DNA from: DATEMK01 sp035275625
Lineage (GTDB): Bacteria; Bacteroidota; Bacteroidia; AKYH767-A; OLB10
Assembly (NCBI GenBank): GCA_035275625.1
Contig: DATEMK010000401.1
Location: 1-40,447 of the forward strand
Length of the DNA: 40,447 nucleotides
Direction of reading: 5' to 3'
Shown: positions 1 to 7,816 of the stretch, piece after piece
Position numbering within the stretch: position 1 is the stretch's first letter
How the letters are laid out: the number at the start of each line of letters is the position of its first letter
Translations under genes and position numbers: made by a program
Notes under the pieces: model-generated
What the model saw: the letters and a program-made list of their open reading frames with translations, nothing else
What the model was told of the DNA's origin: nothing
The model's database searches: none

Positions 1-62
1 TTCATTTTAGTTTATTTTTCCTTTTAATTACGGTATCATTCAAAATTTGTTACAAAAAATTA

Positions 63-80
63 TCAAAAAAAGCTTTTTGA
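63..80 (-). terminator. Weak hairpin after the GNAT gene
   Basis: The arms TCAAAAA and TTTTTGA enclose a 4-nt loop. On the minus strand the hairpin lies about 30 nt past the stop codon of the acetyltransferase gene and is followed by a T-rich stretch. The stem is entirely A/T-rich apart from its outer C-G pair, so it is only a tentative terminator for the DinB-MarR-GNAT operon. Confidence 0.3.
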
Positions 81-110
81 ATGTTGTACCTGTAGTTCAG
101 GGATCAATTA

Positions 111-617
111 TTAAGTTCTCATTTCCGAATGGGCAAGGTCACGCACAAAGAAATATTTTCCCACCCTGCTTACAGGAAAATTATCAGGTAAAAGATTTTG
201 TTCAATTTGCCTGAAACCATTTTTGTGATAAAATTTTACGGCTGCTTTAAATACAGGGTTTGTTTCCAAATATATTTTTTCATACTTGTTTTCTATTGCC
301 CATGAAACGAGAATGTCTGCAAGCCCTTTTGATACGCCATTTTCTTTTCCGCGGTAAGCGGGCTTAACAAACATTTTGCGGAGGTCGGCAAGATGATGTC
401 CTAAATTAAAGAGGGCAATAGTTCCTGCCACGTCATCATTCTCATTCACCGCAATCCAAAAGTTGCCGCCAGTTTCCTGGTAGGAGTTTTCTATTGAAAT
501 TAAATCGGGTTGTTCTTCAAGAGTGAGATCAAGATGGAATTCTTCATTTTGAATTCCAAGAATATGCTGCACTACTTTTTCGTGCCAGGAGGGATCATAT
601 TCTATGATCGTTGTCAT
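111..617 (-). CDS. GNAT-family N-acetyltransferase
   Basis: This 168-residue protein should transfer an acetyl group from acetyl-CoA to an unidentified small molecule or amine. The GNAT fold is readable: GTIALFNLG (about 65-73) is the beta-strand entering the core, KMFVKPAYRGKENG (about 81-94) is the acetyl-CoA pyrophosphate loop (R/Q-x-x-G-x-G/A type), and the tail ends in the usual AVKFYHKNGF (about 126-135). It is cytoplasmic, with no signal peptide or membrane segment. The start codon overlaps the stop of the upstream MarR gene by 4 bp, implying translational coupling. It is the third gene of a minus-strand DinB-MarR-GNAT operon. The substrate cannot be told from sequence; detoxification or antibiotic modification is only a guess from the MarR neighbour. 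Confidence 0.87.
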   Translation of the reverse strand: MTTIIEYDPSWHEKVVQHILGIQNEEFHLDLTLEEQPDLISIENSYQETGGNFWIAVNENDDVAGTIALFNLGHHLADLRKMFVKPAYRGKENGVSKGLADILVSWAIENKYEKIYLETNPVFKAAVKFYHKNGFRQIEQNLLPDNFPVSRVGKYFFVRDLAHSEMRT

Positions 618-1093
618 TTCTTCTTCAACAGTTTTTGCATCCTGCTATAAAAACTTTCCTGCGCAATCTGTTCTTCCGCTTCTTCAATGGCTGCCAGCAG
701 GTTATTTTTATTATTGATGATGCTGTTATTCACACGAAGCATTTTTTCCCAGAGGGGTTCCATTTTCTTTACCATATCAATGGCTTTAGGCGTTAATGAA
801 AGCAGCCGTTTTCTTTTGTCATTTTTATGACTCACCGACCTGACTAATTTTTTTGACTGTAATTCTTTTATTAATGCAATGATGGAAGGATGTGCGTAGC
901 CCAGCTCATTTGCCAGCTCCACAATACTCAACGGTGATTTCCTGCTTAGCAAATAGACAACAGGAAACCATTTGGATTCAAAATCTATTCCCTGCTCTTT
1001 GTAAATCTGCGTGGCTTCTTTGCGGATGGCATCGCCTAATTTCTGCATCCGTGCCGCCAGCGCCAGGGAGCCGATTTCATTAATCAGGTTCAT
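614..1093 (-). CDS. MarR-family transcriptional regulator
   Basis: A 159-residue winged-helix regulator. The helix-turn-helix lies at about residues 55-82 (LSIVELANELGYAHPSIIAL), followed by the beta-wing with the basic run HKNDKRKRLL (about 89-98). Flanking helices (1-40 and 104-159) would form the dimer interface usual for this family. MarR proteins normally repress their own operon and release DNA on binding a small phenolic or oxidant ligand; the ligand here is unknown. The start overlaps the end of the DinB gene by 14 bp and its stop overlaps the GNAT start by 4 bp, so it is the middle gene of one transcript. A perfect palindrome in the operon promoter (1729-1740) is its probable operator. 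Confidence 0.88.
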   Translation of the reverse strand: MNLINEIGSLALAARMQKLGDAIRKEATQIYKEQGIDFESKWFPVVYLLSRKSPLSIVELANELGYAHPSIIALIKELQSKKLVRSVSHKNDKRKRLLSLTPKAIDMVKKMEPLWEKMLRVNNSIINNKNNLLAAIEEAEEQIAQESFYSRMQKLLKKK

Positions 1094-1628
1094 GCTGTTC
1101 TTTATTTCTGTCGGATTTTTTCAGCGATAGAATTTCGTGAATGTCTGCAAGGTGATGGTCGTCATGTTCTGCTGTAAAGTATGCAACATCGGCAGGGCGC
1201 ATCAGTACCTGCAGGCGGGGGTGGAGGGATTTGAAGTTTTGTGTTTCGTCATCCAGTTGTTCCAAACGTGCAATAAAACGTTTTCGTTTTACTGAAAATT
1301 CGCTGATCAATTGCCCCATGCTTTTTTTATTATGGTCAGCGGCAAATGTTTTTGCATTGCTCATGTCCGCTGCGCGTAAAGTTTCTTTTCGCGCAAGGAA
1401 ATCATCAATCCTGCCTTCATGCAGTTCTTCAAGATCGCTGAGATGACCAATGTTTTCTTTTATGCTCCATTTGCCTGCAGGTTTAAAGGATGCATCTTCG
1501 TCTTTAAGCGAAAGCGTCATTTCCTTTATTCTTGCTGATGTTCCCCAGAGCCGTGTTAAAATATTTGACAGCCAGCCTGCAGGAAAGTCAAAGCTGAATT
1601 TACGTTCTGTCCATTTTGTTCTTTGCAT
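1080..1628 (-). CDS. DinB-family metal-dependent protein
   Basis: A 182-residue four-helix-bundle protein of the DinB/YfiT superfamily. The metal-binding histidines are visible: His62 in KENIGHLSDLEELH, and the cluster EHDDHHLADIHEI (His155, His158/159, His164). SLKDEDASFKPAGKWSIKE (about 40-58) is the typical first helix and loop of DinB_2 proteins. Members act as thiol-dependent S-transferases (bacillithiol, mycothiol and related) or have unknown roles; the cofactor here is not known. First gene of the DinB-MarR-GNAT operon. Transcription probably starts from the promoter at 1715-1745, giving a leader of about 80 nt. The coding region begins at ATG 1628. Confidence 0.85.
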   Translation of the reverse strand: MQRTKWTERKFSFDFPAGWLSNILTRLWGTSARIKEMTLSLKDEDASFKPAGKWSIKENIGHLSDLEELHEGRIDDFLARKETLRAADMSNAKTFAADHNKKSMGQLISEFSVKRKRFIARLEQLDDETQNFKSLHPRLQVLMRPADVAYFTAEHDDHHLADIHEILSLKKSDRNKEQHEPD

Positions 1629-1714
1629 ATTTTTTAATTTTTTAAGTCACAATTTTAAACCCGGTATTAAAAATTATCGGGTGATTTTTGGTTTTCGGAA
1701 TGAATTCTCTCATG

Positions 1715-1745
1715 CAAATGTAAAATAGGTAGTTGACTACGCAAA
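1715..1745 (-). promoter_or_regulatory. Promoter of the DinB-MarR-GNAT operon
   Basis: Read on the minus strand, TTTG (1745-1742) is followed after exactly 19 bp by TACATTTG (1722-1715). This is a full match to the Bacteroidota primary sigma-factor consensus TTTG-N19-TAnnTTTG. It lies about 90 bp upstream of the DinB start codon and nothing else on this strand could use it. A second -7-like TATATTTG lies a little further upstream. Confidence 0.6.
1729..1740. promoter_or_regulatory. Palindromic operator, likely MarR-bound
   Basis: GTAGTTGACTAC is a perfect 12-bp inverted repeat (GTAGT-TG-ACTAC) placed entirely within the 19-bp spacer between the -33 and -7 boxes of the operon promoter. A protein bound here would block RNA polymerase. 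The operon encodes a MarR-family protein, which bind short A/T-rich palindromes as dimers, so autorepression is the simplest reading. The assignment is inference. Confidence 0.55.
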
Positions 1746-1819
1746 TATAGAAATTAAAATTTGAAATACAAATTTTATCAGTATAACCAATATTCCAAGG
1801 ATTAGAAAACCTGTCCGCT

Positions 1820-1853
1820 GTCATTCACCGGCTGCATTCCACCGTTCACCGAC
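1820..1853. promoter_or_regulatory. 21-bp-period direct repeat, candidate LytTR site
   Basis: TTCACCG occurs at 1824-1830 and again at 1845-1851, exactly 21 bp apart (two helical turns), within longer partly matching arms. The second arm, ACCGTTCAC, matches 8 of 9 positions of the LytTR consensus [TA][AC][CA]GTTN[AG][TG]; the first arm is weaker. The pair ends about 27 bp upstream of the -33 box of the operon that encodes a LytTR response regulator. Confidence 0.4.
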
Positions 1854-1880
1854 CCGGATATATGCCTTGCCTATCTGTGC

Positions 1881-1911
1881 TTGGCAAACGTGAACAGCCA
1901 ATATAGATTTG
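1881..1911 (+). promoter_or_regulatory. Promoter of the LiaF-LytTR operon
   Basis: The -7 element TAGATTTG (1904-1911) is a full match to TAnnTTTG. A -33-like TTGG sits 19 bp upstream (1881-1884). The first start codon is 20 nt downstream, so the leader is very short. Confidence 0.5.
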
Positions 1912-1931
1912 CATCATAAAAATTAAAAAAA

Positions 1932-2729
1932 ATGTATATCATGGAAAACAGTGAAAAAGAAATTAAAAATGACGATGCTGAATTATTCAGCCGTTGGGAA
2001 AAAAATCATCGCAAGGCAAAAGTGTTCGGTGGATTGTTAATTGCCGGTGTCGGCTGCCTTTTTCTCTCAAGGGAAATGGGCGCAAATATTCCTTCATGGA
2101 TATTCACCTGGCAAATGTTTTTGATTGTGCTTGGAATTTATGTCGGTATTAAACATGCTTTTCAGCACATCGGCTGGCTGATCCTGATATTGATTGGTTC
2201 TGCATTTCTGCTCAGGGATTATATGCCGGAATATGATTTCACTCATTATTTGTGGCCCTTTGCTTTAATTATTGTGGGTATTTATGTGATGTTAAAACCA
2301 CGCGGCAGATACCGTCATCATTGGAAAAAATGGGACAGGCACAGATATAGGCCGCAGGAAAACGAATGGCAGCAACGCGGATCGGGTGATGATTATATTG
2401 ATATGTCGGCAGTGTTCGGCAGCGTAAAAAAAAACATCATCACAAAAAATTTTAAAGGAGGAGAAGTAAACTGCGTGTTCGGAGGCGGTGAAATTAATCT
2501 CTCACAGGCGGACATTGATGGAACAGCCAAACTGGAAATAAATGCGGTTTTCGGTGGTGTACGGCTGATAGTTCCTTCACACTGGCAGGTAAAGTCAGAG
2601 CTGACTGCCGTGCTCGGAAATGTGGAAGACAAACGTCCTCCTTATAAAGATGTTGCTGCCGATCAAAATAAAATTCTCATTTTGGAAGGGAACGCTGTTT
2701 TTGGAGGAATAGAAATTCACAGTTATTAA
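1932..2729 (+). CDS. LiaF-like membrane protein
   Basis: A 265-residue inner-membrane protein. Four hydrophobic segments are seen at about 31-50, 57-78, 80-96 and 105-123, then a basic linker and a soluble C-terminal domain (about 155-265) built from repeated turns: SAVFGSVKKN, CVFGGGEINL, NAVFGGVRLIVP, NAVFGGIEIH. That is the beta-solenoid pattern of the LiaF/'cell wall-active antibiotics response' C-terminal domain. In Firmicutes LiaF restrains the LiaS kinase until cell-envelope damage. Here it heads an operon with a LytS-type kinase and LytTR regulator, so a similar sensing or inhibitory role is plausible but inferred. ATG 1932 is annotated; an in-frame ATG at 1941 is equally likely. Confidence 0.82.
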   Translation: MYIMENSEKEIKNDDAELFSRWEKNHRKAKVFGGLLIAGVGCLFLSREMGANIPSWIFTWQMFLIVLGIYVGIKHAFQHIGWLILILIGSAFLLRDYMPEYDFTHYLWPFALIIVGIYVMLKPRGRYRHHWKKWDRHRYRPQENEWQQRGSGDDYIDMSAVFGSVKKNIITKNFKGGEVNCVFGGGEINLSQADIDGTAKLEINAVFGGVRLIVPSHWQVKSELTAVLGNVEDKRPPYKDVAADQNKILILEGNAVFGGIEIHSY

Positions 2730-2750
2730 TCACTTTTAAATTTTAATGAT

Positions 2751-3098
2751 ATGAAATGGTATATTGCAAAACTTGTGTTCAATATAAATATAAATAATGG
2801 CAGCAATACTTCGCAATTTGATGAACAATTGCGATTGATAGAAGCTTCTGAACCTGGGACTGCTTTTATTAAAGCACGGTCTCTCGGAAAGAGCGAAGAG
2901 GATTCTTTCCTTAATGAAAAAGGCGAAAATGTAACGTGGGAATTTATTGATGTTACGGATGTGCAGCCGCTGAATGAATTAAGACATGGAGCGGAGATTT
3001 ATACATCTACTCACAAAGATGATCAACCGGAAGAATATATTAATTTTATCAGGTTAAAAGCTTTGATGATCCAGTCGGATGCTCTTGTTTATGCATAG
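2751..3098 (+). CDS. DUF4288-like small protein
   Basis: A 115-residue soluble protein starting MKWYIAKLVFNI, with a middle ALIKARSLGK-like helix (EPGTAFIKARSLGKSEEDSF, about 35-54) and the sequence VTWEFIDVTDVQPLNEL (about 61-77). This matches my memory of the DUF4288 pattern (W/YxAKLxF...A...A...G......W.F..V.dv..l). No function is known for the family. It lies 21 bp after the LiaF-like gene and 106 bp before the kinase gene on the same strand, so it is probably part of the same regulatory operon. Confidence 0.68.
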   Translation: MKWYIAKLVFNININNGSNTSQFDEQLRLIEASEPGTAFIKARSLGKSEEDSFLNEKGENVTWEFIDVTDVQPLNELRHGAEIYTSTHKDDQPEEYINFIRLKALMIQSDALVYA

Positions 3099-3204
3099 AG
3101 GAATTTGTTATTCGTTAATTGCGAATTGCAGTTTGGTAAACAGGGGAGAGGAAGCCTATTTGATTTGTTCATCGTTAAATAAAAATCTTCCATAAAATTC
3201 ACGT

Positions 3205-4242
3205 GTGATTAAATCTACATCATATAAACAGACCATTTTACAATACACAGGCTTGTGGATTTGCCTGACAGTTATACAAACCCTTGTACTTCACCGGCTG
3301 CATATTGAGTGGCAAACGGCATTTACGGATGCTTCCATATCGAATATTTTATTAGCGCTTGCAGGATACATCATTGTAAATACTTATCGCTTTTATACCC
3401 CGGGTGCGGCAAGCTTTTTCTATCGTGCAGGTTATGCGGCAGTGCTGGCATTTATCTGCCTGACATTGATGAAATATGCCCTGTCAAAACTATTTTCTGA
3501 AAATAATTCTTACCTCTTATTTCTGGATGAATCTTTGCCGCTGCGTTTTATGTTTTTTTTCCTGATGATTGCCTTTATGACGATGGTCAGCCTGCTGCGT
3601 TATAGTATGCTGGAGCAGGAACAAAATAAAAAAAGGAAAGACGAAGCGGAAAAATTATTGCGTGATGCGGAATTGTCCAGGCTGAGACAGCAATTGCAGC
3701 CGCATTTTTTGTTTAACAGCCTCAATTCTATAAGCGCTCTTGCAGGTTCGCGTCCTGAAGAAGCCCGGAAGATGATTCAGCAATTGTCAGATTTTTTACG
3801 GGGTACGCTAAAGAAAGACGATCAGCAATTAGTTAATTTTTCTGACGAGCTGCAGCATCTTCAACTATATCTTGAAATTGAAAAAGTACGTTTCGGGCAC
3901 CGGCTGAATACTTCAATAAAACATGATGATATGAGCGCAAATTCTCAGTTGCCTTCGCTTTTGCTGCAACCGGTAGTTGAAAATGCAATTAAGTTCGGAC
4001 TGTATGATACTACAGGAGAAATTATGATTACTATCCATGCAGAAACAAAAGACAAACTATTGAACATCCGCATTGAAAATCCGTTTGATCCTTCAACCTC
4101 AAAACCCAAACAGGGAACCGGTTTCGGATTAAGTGCCGTGCAGCGCAGGCTTCATTTACTGTATGGAAGAAATGATCTATTAACTGCTGAACCAAAAGAA
4201 AATATTTTTGTAACCACATTGAAAATTCCTCAAAACGTATGA
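3205..4242 (+). CDS. LytS-type sensor histidine kinase
   Basis: A 345-residue membrane kinase. Four transmembrane helices (about 12-29, 44-61, 71-91 and 112-131) are followed by a short coiled linker (MLEQEQNKKRKDEAEKLLRD) and a His_kinase domain. The phosphoacceptor is His167 in QLQPHFLFNSLNS; the N-box is LLLQPVVENAIKFGL (about 252-266); the glycine-rich box is GTGFGLSAVQRRL. There is no large sensory domain, so the signal is probably felt in the membrane or through a partner such as the LiaF-like protein. Translation begins at GTG 3205; no better in-frame ATG exists before the first helix. The stop overlaps the start of the response-regulator gene by 4 bp (ATGA), as expected for a coupled pair. 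Confidence 0.9.
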   Translation: MIKSTSYKQTILQYTGLWICLTVIQTLVLHRLHIEWQTAFTDASISNILLALAGYIIVNTYRFYTPGAASFFYRAGYAAVLAFICLTLMKYALSKLFSENNSYLLFLDESLPLRFMFFFLMIAFMTMVSLLRYSMLEQEQNKKRKDEAEKLLRDAELSRLRQQLQPHFLFNSLNSISALAGSRPEEARKMIQQLSDFLRGTLKKDDQQLVNFSDELQHLQLYLEIEKVRFGHRLNTSIKHDDMSANSQLPSLLLQPVVENAIKFGLYDTTGEIMITIHAETKDKLLNIRIENPFDPSTSKPKQGTGFGLSAVQRRLHLLYGRNDLLTAEPKENIFVTTLKIPQNV

Positions 4243-4982
4243 TTAAAACTGTTTTGATAGATGACGAGCCTTTGGCACGCAGCATCATAAAAGAATATTT
4301 GCAGGGTTATTCCGAAATAGAAATAGTTCAGGAATGCAACGATGGCTTTGAAGGAGTAAAAGCTATCATGCACCACCACCCGGGTCTTATATTTCTTGAC
4401 ATACAAATGCCGAAAATCAACGGTTTTGAAATGCTTGAACTCGTGGAACCAGCGCCTGCCGTAATTTTCACAACAGCATTTGACGAATATGCCATGAAAG
4501 CATTTGAAGCGCATGCCGTAGATTATTTACTGAAACCGTTCAGCAAAGAACGTTTTGACAAAGCCATGCAAAAATGGCTGAGCCGGAATGCTGCTGCTAA
4601 AACTGAAGCTTCAACAAGTGAATTGTTAAACACACCCGCAAAACAACCGGATGAACAAAACCGTGTAGTAGTGAAATACGGAAGCAATATCCGCATCATC
4701 CCTGCACAGGAGATTTATTATATAGAAGCGTTTGATGATTATGTAAAAATTTTTACAAAAGATGATTATTTTTTGAAGAAAAAAACAATGAATTATTTTG
4801 AACAAACGCTGAGCGCATCGGAATTTTTGCGCACACACCGTTCATACATTGTAAACATCCAGCAAATTACCCGCATCGAGCCGTACGAAAAAAACAGCTA
4901 CATCGCACTTTTAAAAAACGGTAAGAAAATTTCGCTGAGCAGGACAGGATACGTCCGGTTGAAGGAAGAACTGGGCTTGTAG
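4239..4982 (+). CDS. LytTR-family response regulator
   Basis: A 247-residue DNA-binding response regulator. The receiver domain (1-115) has the acidic pair Asp8-Asp9, the phosphoacceptor Asp54 in FLDIQMP, the conserved TT before AFDEYAMKAFE, and Lys in DYLLKPF. A linker leads to the LytTR domain (about 143-247), with VKYGSNIRIIPAQEIYYIEA at its start and THRSYIVNI in its core. LytTR domains bind two direct repeats spaced about 21 bp. It is phosphorylated by the kinase encoded just upstream. Likely targets include its own operon (1820-1853) and possibly the T9SS gene at 34999-36459, which has a comparable direct repeat. Confidence 0.92.
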   Translation: MIKTVLIDDEPLARSIIKEYLQGYSEIEIVQECNDGFEGVKAIMHHHPGLIFLDIQMPKINGFEMLELVEPAPAVIFTTAFDEYAMKAFEAHAVDYLLKPFSKERFDKAMQKWLSRNAAAKTEASTSELLNTPAKQPDEQNRVVVKYGSNIRIIPAQEIYYIEAFDDYVKIFTKDDYFLKKKTMNYFEQTLSASEFLRTHRSYIVNIQQITRIEPYEKNSYIALLKNGKKISLSRTGYVRLKEELGL

Positions 4983-4998
4983 AATATTTTTGAAGAAT

Positions 4999-5095
4999 TT
5001 ATTTCTCCTGTAAAATCACCTTACTGTCAAATTTATTCAAGCGGTATTTAAACGGCCAAAATGCTTCTATTGTGTATGCCCCTGAAAAATAAATG
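4999..5095 (-). pseudogene. C-terminal relic of an outer-membrane beta-barrel gene
   Basis: On the minus strand, an open frame ending at TAA (5001-4999) reads ...EAFWPFKYRLNKFDSKVILQ.., and the core FKYRLNKFDS is identical to the C-terminus of the complete beta-barrel protein at 26400-29153 (SFKYRLNKFDSN). At DNA level about 28 of 31 bases match over this core. Nothing of the rest of such a gene remains: the frame runs into the start region of the plus-strand gene at 5093. It is a decayed gene end squeezed between the response regulator and the next T9SS gene. Confidence 0.6.
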
Positions 5096-7816
5096 CATGA
5101 AAAATTAATTACATTTGTTTCTGTTTCAAAATCATCATTTGAAAAAACCTTAAATTCCTTGAAAAAAAGATTACTTCTTTTTGCACTGTTTTTTATTTCA
5201 GTAAAAGCCTATTCAATTATTTACTGGCAGCCATACCCCATAACAGCAGCAATAGGAACTAACGGCATGCATCAGCGTCTTGAATGCTCGGTGTATGATT
5301 CATTGCTGGGAAGCTGGCAATATTATAATACTCCCTATTTTAACAGTTGGATTGATACTTCTCATAGTACATCTTCCATAATAGTTTTTTCTACTTATCA
5401 TCCGCCTCCTGCATGGGATATGGATACTATTTATGGTTACATTATTTACGACCAGGAATTTCATCAGTTTATGCCTGTCCTCAATTCTCACTATGATCCT
5501 GATTATCCGGGTGCTTGGATTAGGGCTCATGATGGAGTAGTAGGAGTGGAAACCCAATGTTGTGAGATTGACGGTTATCCCGGCACTTTGAATGAAGCTT
5601 TTATTTATGACATTAAATCCCACACATGGAAAGGTGGAACCATTGTAGGTGCAACAGGTATGGACGGAGGTGTGGCATCTATGTCATTAAGAACAGGCGG
5701 ATTCATCTCCAGTTATTATAATGATTATTATTGGGATCCTGAATATACAGGTTTCTTTTATGATCCTGTATTGGATTCTTTCCCTTACATTGACTATTGG
5801 CTGGCAACTGGCGGTGCCGGTGATCAGGATATTTATTATGCATTTGATGATGCTGCATTTAATGATGATAAGGGAAAATTTTCTGCATTTGACCCAACAA
5901 CGCATAACTGGCATCAATTCGACATTGAATATGTAGATAACGTTTCTGCAATTGTTAACAATGGAATTTTTTATTCCAGGGATGAATTTTATCTTATATC
6001 CTATTTTGGAATTTATGATGATTCTCTTCATCAGTGGCAGATTGATGAAATTGATCACGATATTTCAAATCCAAAAATAAAAGACAGAGTGGTAGCTTAC
6101 ACAGATACCATAAGTACTCCTCAAAAAGTTTTTTATGAAGTATTCAGCCCTACTCTCCGGGCATGGGTAAAAGATTCTTCAACGGTTGCCAGCGGGATTG
6201 ACTCATTGTATATACAGAACGGAACTGTGAAATGGGTTAGCAATGCGGGAGTTTTTCACAAAGCAGGATATAACGATGCCACGGGATGGGGAAATTTTAA
6301 TACTCCGCTTCTTTTAAATTTTCATCTTATTGATTTTTATTCTTCAACCGGAAAACCGCTGATTTTTGTCCGCAATTATTCCATAGGTACTGACAGTGTG
6401 ATGTATGATTTTGGTGACGGAATTACCACTGGCTGGCACCAGAATTCTTTGTGGCATTTATATAAAGTTAACGGGCACTATGTGCCCGGTGGAATAAATT
6501 ATAATGTTTGCATTAAGGCGAATACTCCGGGGGGTATGCAAACATCCTGTACAACGGTAACACAGCCCTGCTCCGCCACATTCAACATTACTTCAAATTG
6601 TCCGGGAGTTTGTAACGGAAGCATTGCTGCAATTCCGCAAACAGGACAATCGCCTTTTATTTTTCAATGGTCAAATGGTGCTACCTCATCTAATGTAAAT
6701 TCACTTTGTGCAGGCAATTACACTGTGACAATTACTGACAATACCGGCTGCAGCGTTACATCGCAATTAGGAGTAATTCCAATGACGTTGGCTGCTTTGT
6801 CATATCCCGAAAACTGTACCGGAGCCTGCGATGGAATGGCTTATGCAAATGTAACAGGCGGGGCGTTTCCATACATCTATTTGTGGAGCACTGGTGATAC
6901 CACAAGTTCCATTTCAAATCTGTGTGCAGGCAGTTATACTGTTACTGTTACTGATGGAAACAATTGTACAAAATCTGCGGTGATCACTCTGACAAACCCT
7001 TCCAACCCTCTTTCTGTAAGCAGCTATGGATACCCGCCCTACTGTGCAGGATCAGATAACGGAGCCATTGATTTTGATATACAGGGCGGAACACTGCCAT
7101 ACACATACGTATGGAGCCCTGCTGCAACAGGTACGGTTGATACTTCAATAGCGAACACGTTTTATTGGTCTGATCTCACAGCCGGCATATATACTTTGAC
7201 AGTGACTGACGGAAACGGATGCTCAGTATCCCACACTGATTCTCTTGTTGATCCTCCGCCATTATTTGCTATAATTACGGCAGGGGGACCGCTATCCTTT
7301 TGTGTTGGAGGAGGTGTAATGCTCACGGCTAATTCAGGAACTGGTTATTCATATCACTGGGTGAAAAATGGGTTTTACATAACCGGAGCAATCTCTTCAT
7401 TTTATTATACAATGGCAGCAGGCTCGTACCAGGTTCAGATATTTGACATCAATGGTTGTGACAACCTTTCATCTCCGGTTATTGTGACAACGCCATGCAG
7501 ACCGAAGAGTAATGTCGGTTTAAGATCAGAAATTAGTTCTTCAGAAGAAAACAACCCGGAATTGTTTGTTTTTTATCATCCTTCTTTTCAGACAACATCC
7601 ATCCATGCATTGAAATTAAAAGGAAAATATTATACGTTGCGCATGTATGATATTTTAGGGAAAGAAGTTTTTAAAGAAGAAGGAACAATTGCTGTTGCGA
7701 AAGAAGAAGGTTTTTATTCAAAAGACTTAAACGTGGCTGCTTTTACCGGAGGGATGTATTTAATAAGCCTGCAAACAGAAAAAGAAAAGTTGTTTAAAAA
7801 GTTTATGAAAGAATAA
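5093..7816 (+). CDS. Secreted T9SS protein with SprB-like repeats
   Basis: A 907-residue cell-surface or secreted protein. After the signal peptide (KKRLLLFALFFISVKAYS) comes a large N-terminal region of beta-propeller character (YD/W-rich, about 45-440), a PKD-like piece (SVMYDFGDG, about 440-490), three SprB-type repeats (about 491-720: SNGATSSNVNSLCAGNYTVTI and similar), an Ig-like domain (721-801), and a C-terminal type A sorting domain (YTLRMYDILGKEVF...GGMYLISLQT..LFKKFMKE) that directs export through T9SS. Probably an adhesin or gliding-related surface protein; no enzyme domain is seen. ATG 5093 gives an unusually long 22-residue leader before the signal peptide. A TTG at 5159 gives a standard one, and a -7-like TACATTTG (5110-5117) lies between them, so the true start may be 5159. 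Confidence 0.83.
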   Translation: MHEKLITFVSVSKSSFEKTLNSLKKRLLLFALFFISVKAYSIIYWQPYPITAAIGTNGMHQRLECSVYDSLLGSWQYYNTPYFNSWIDTSHSTSSIIVFSTYHPPPAWDMDTIYGYIIYDQEFHQFMPVLNSHYDPDYPGAWIRAHDGVVGVETQCCEIDGYPGTLNEAFIYDIKSHTWKGGTIVGATGMDGGVASMSLRTGGFISSYYNDYYWDPEYTGFFYDPVLDSFPYIDYWLATGGAGDQDIYYAFDDAAFNDDKGKFSAFDPTTHNWHQFDIEYVDNVSAIVNNGIFYSRDEFYLISYFGIYDDSLHQWQIDEIDHDISNPKIKDRVVAYTDTISTPQKVFYEVFSPTLRAWVKDSSTVASGIDSLYIQNGTVKWVSNAGVFHKAGYNDATGWGNFNTPLLLNFHLIDFYSSTGKPLIFVRNYSIGTDSVMYDFGDGITTGWHQNSLWHLYKVNGHYVPGGINYNVCIKANTPGGMQTSCTTVTQPCSATFNITSNCPGVCNGSIAAIPQTGQSPFIFQWSNGATSSNVNSLCAGNYTVTITDNTGCSVTSQLGVIPMTLAALSYPENCTGACDGMAYANVTGGAFPYIYLWSTGDTTSSISNLCAGSYTVTVTDGNNCTKSAVITLTNPSNPLSVSSYGYPPYCAGSDNGAIDFDIQGGTLPYTYVWSPAATGTVDTSIANTFYWSDLTAGIYTLTVTDGNGCSVSHTDSLVDPPPLFAIITAGGPLSFCVGGGVMLTANSGTGYSYHWVKNGFYITGAISSFYYTMAAGSYQVQIFDINGCDNLSSPVIVTTPCRPKSNVGLRSEISSSEENNPELFVFYHPSFQTTSIHALKLKGKYYTLRMYDILGKEVFKEEGTIAVAKEEGFYSKDLNVAAFTGGMYLISLQTEKEKLFKKFMKE
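5110..5117 (+). promoter_or_regulatory. Possible -7 promoter element inside the called N-terminus
   Basis: TACATTTG fits TAnnTTTG exactly and would start transcription near 5123, just upstream of the alternative TTG start at 5159. No clear TTTG lies 19-21 bp upstream, so it is only a candidate; its use would shorten the gene by 22 codons. Confidence 0.3.

Larger units (their letters stand above)
1629..1931. other. Divergent control region between two operons
   Basis: This 303-bp gene-free stretch separates the minus-strand DinB operon from the plus-strand LiaF operon. It contains a Bacteroidota promoter for each side, a perfect palindrome inside the minus promoter, and a 21-bp-period direct repeat next to the plus promoter; these are listed separately. 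The rest is A/T-rich with no believable coding potential. Confidence 0.6.

Noticed and set aside
1642..1824. A 60-codon minus-strand open frame in the divergent control region
   Set aside because: It overlaps the DinB promoter and operator, has no recognisable domain and an unlikely composition. The region is better explained as regulatory.
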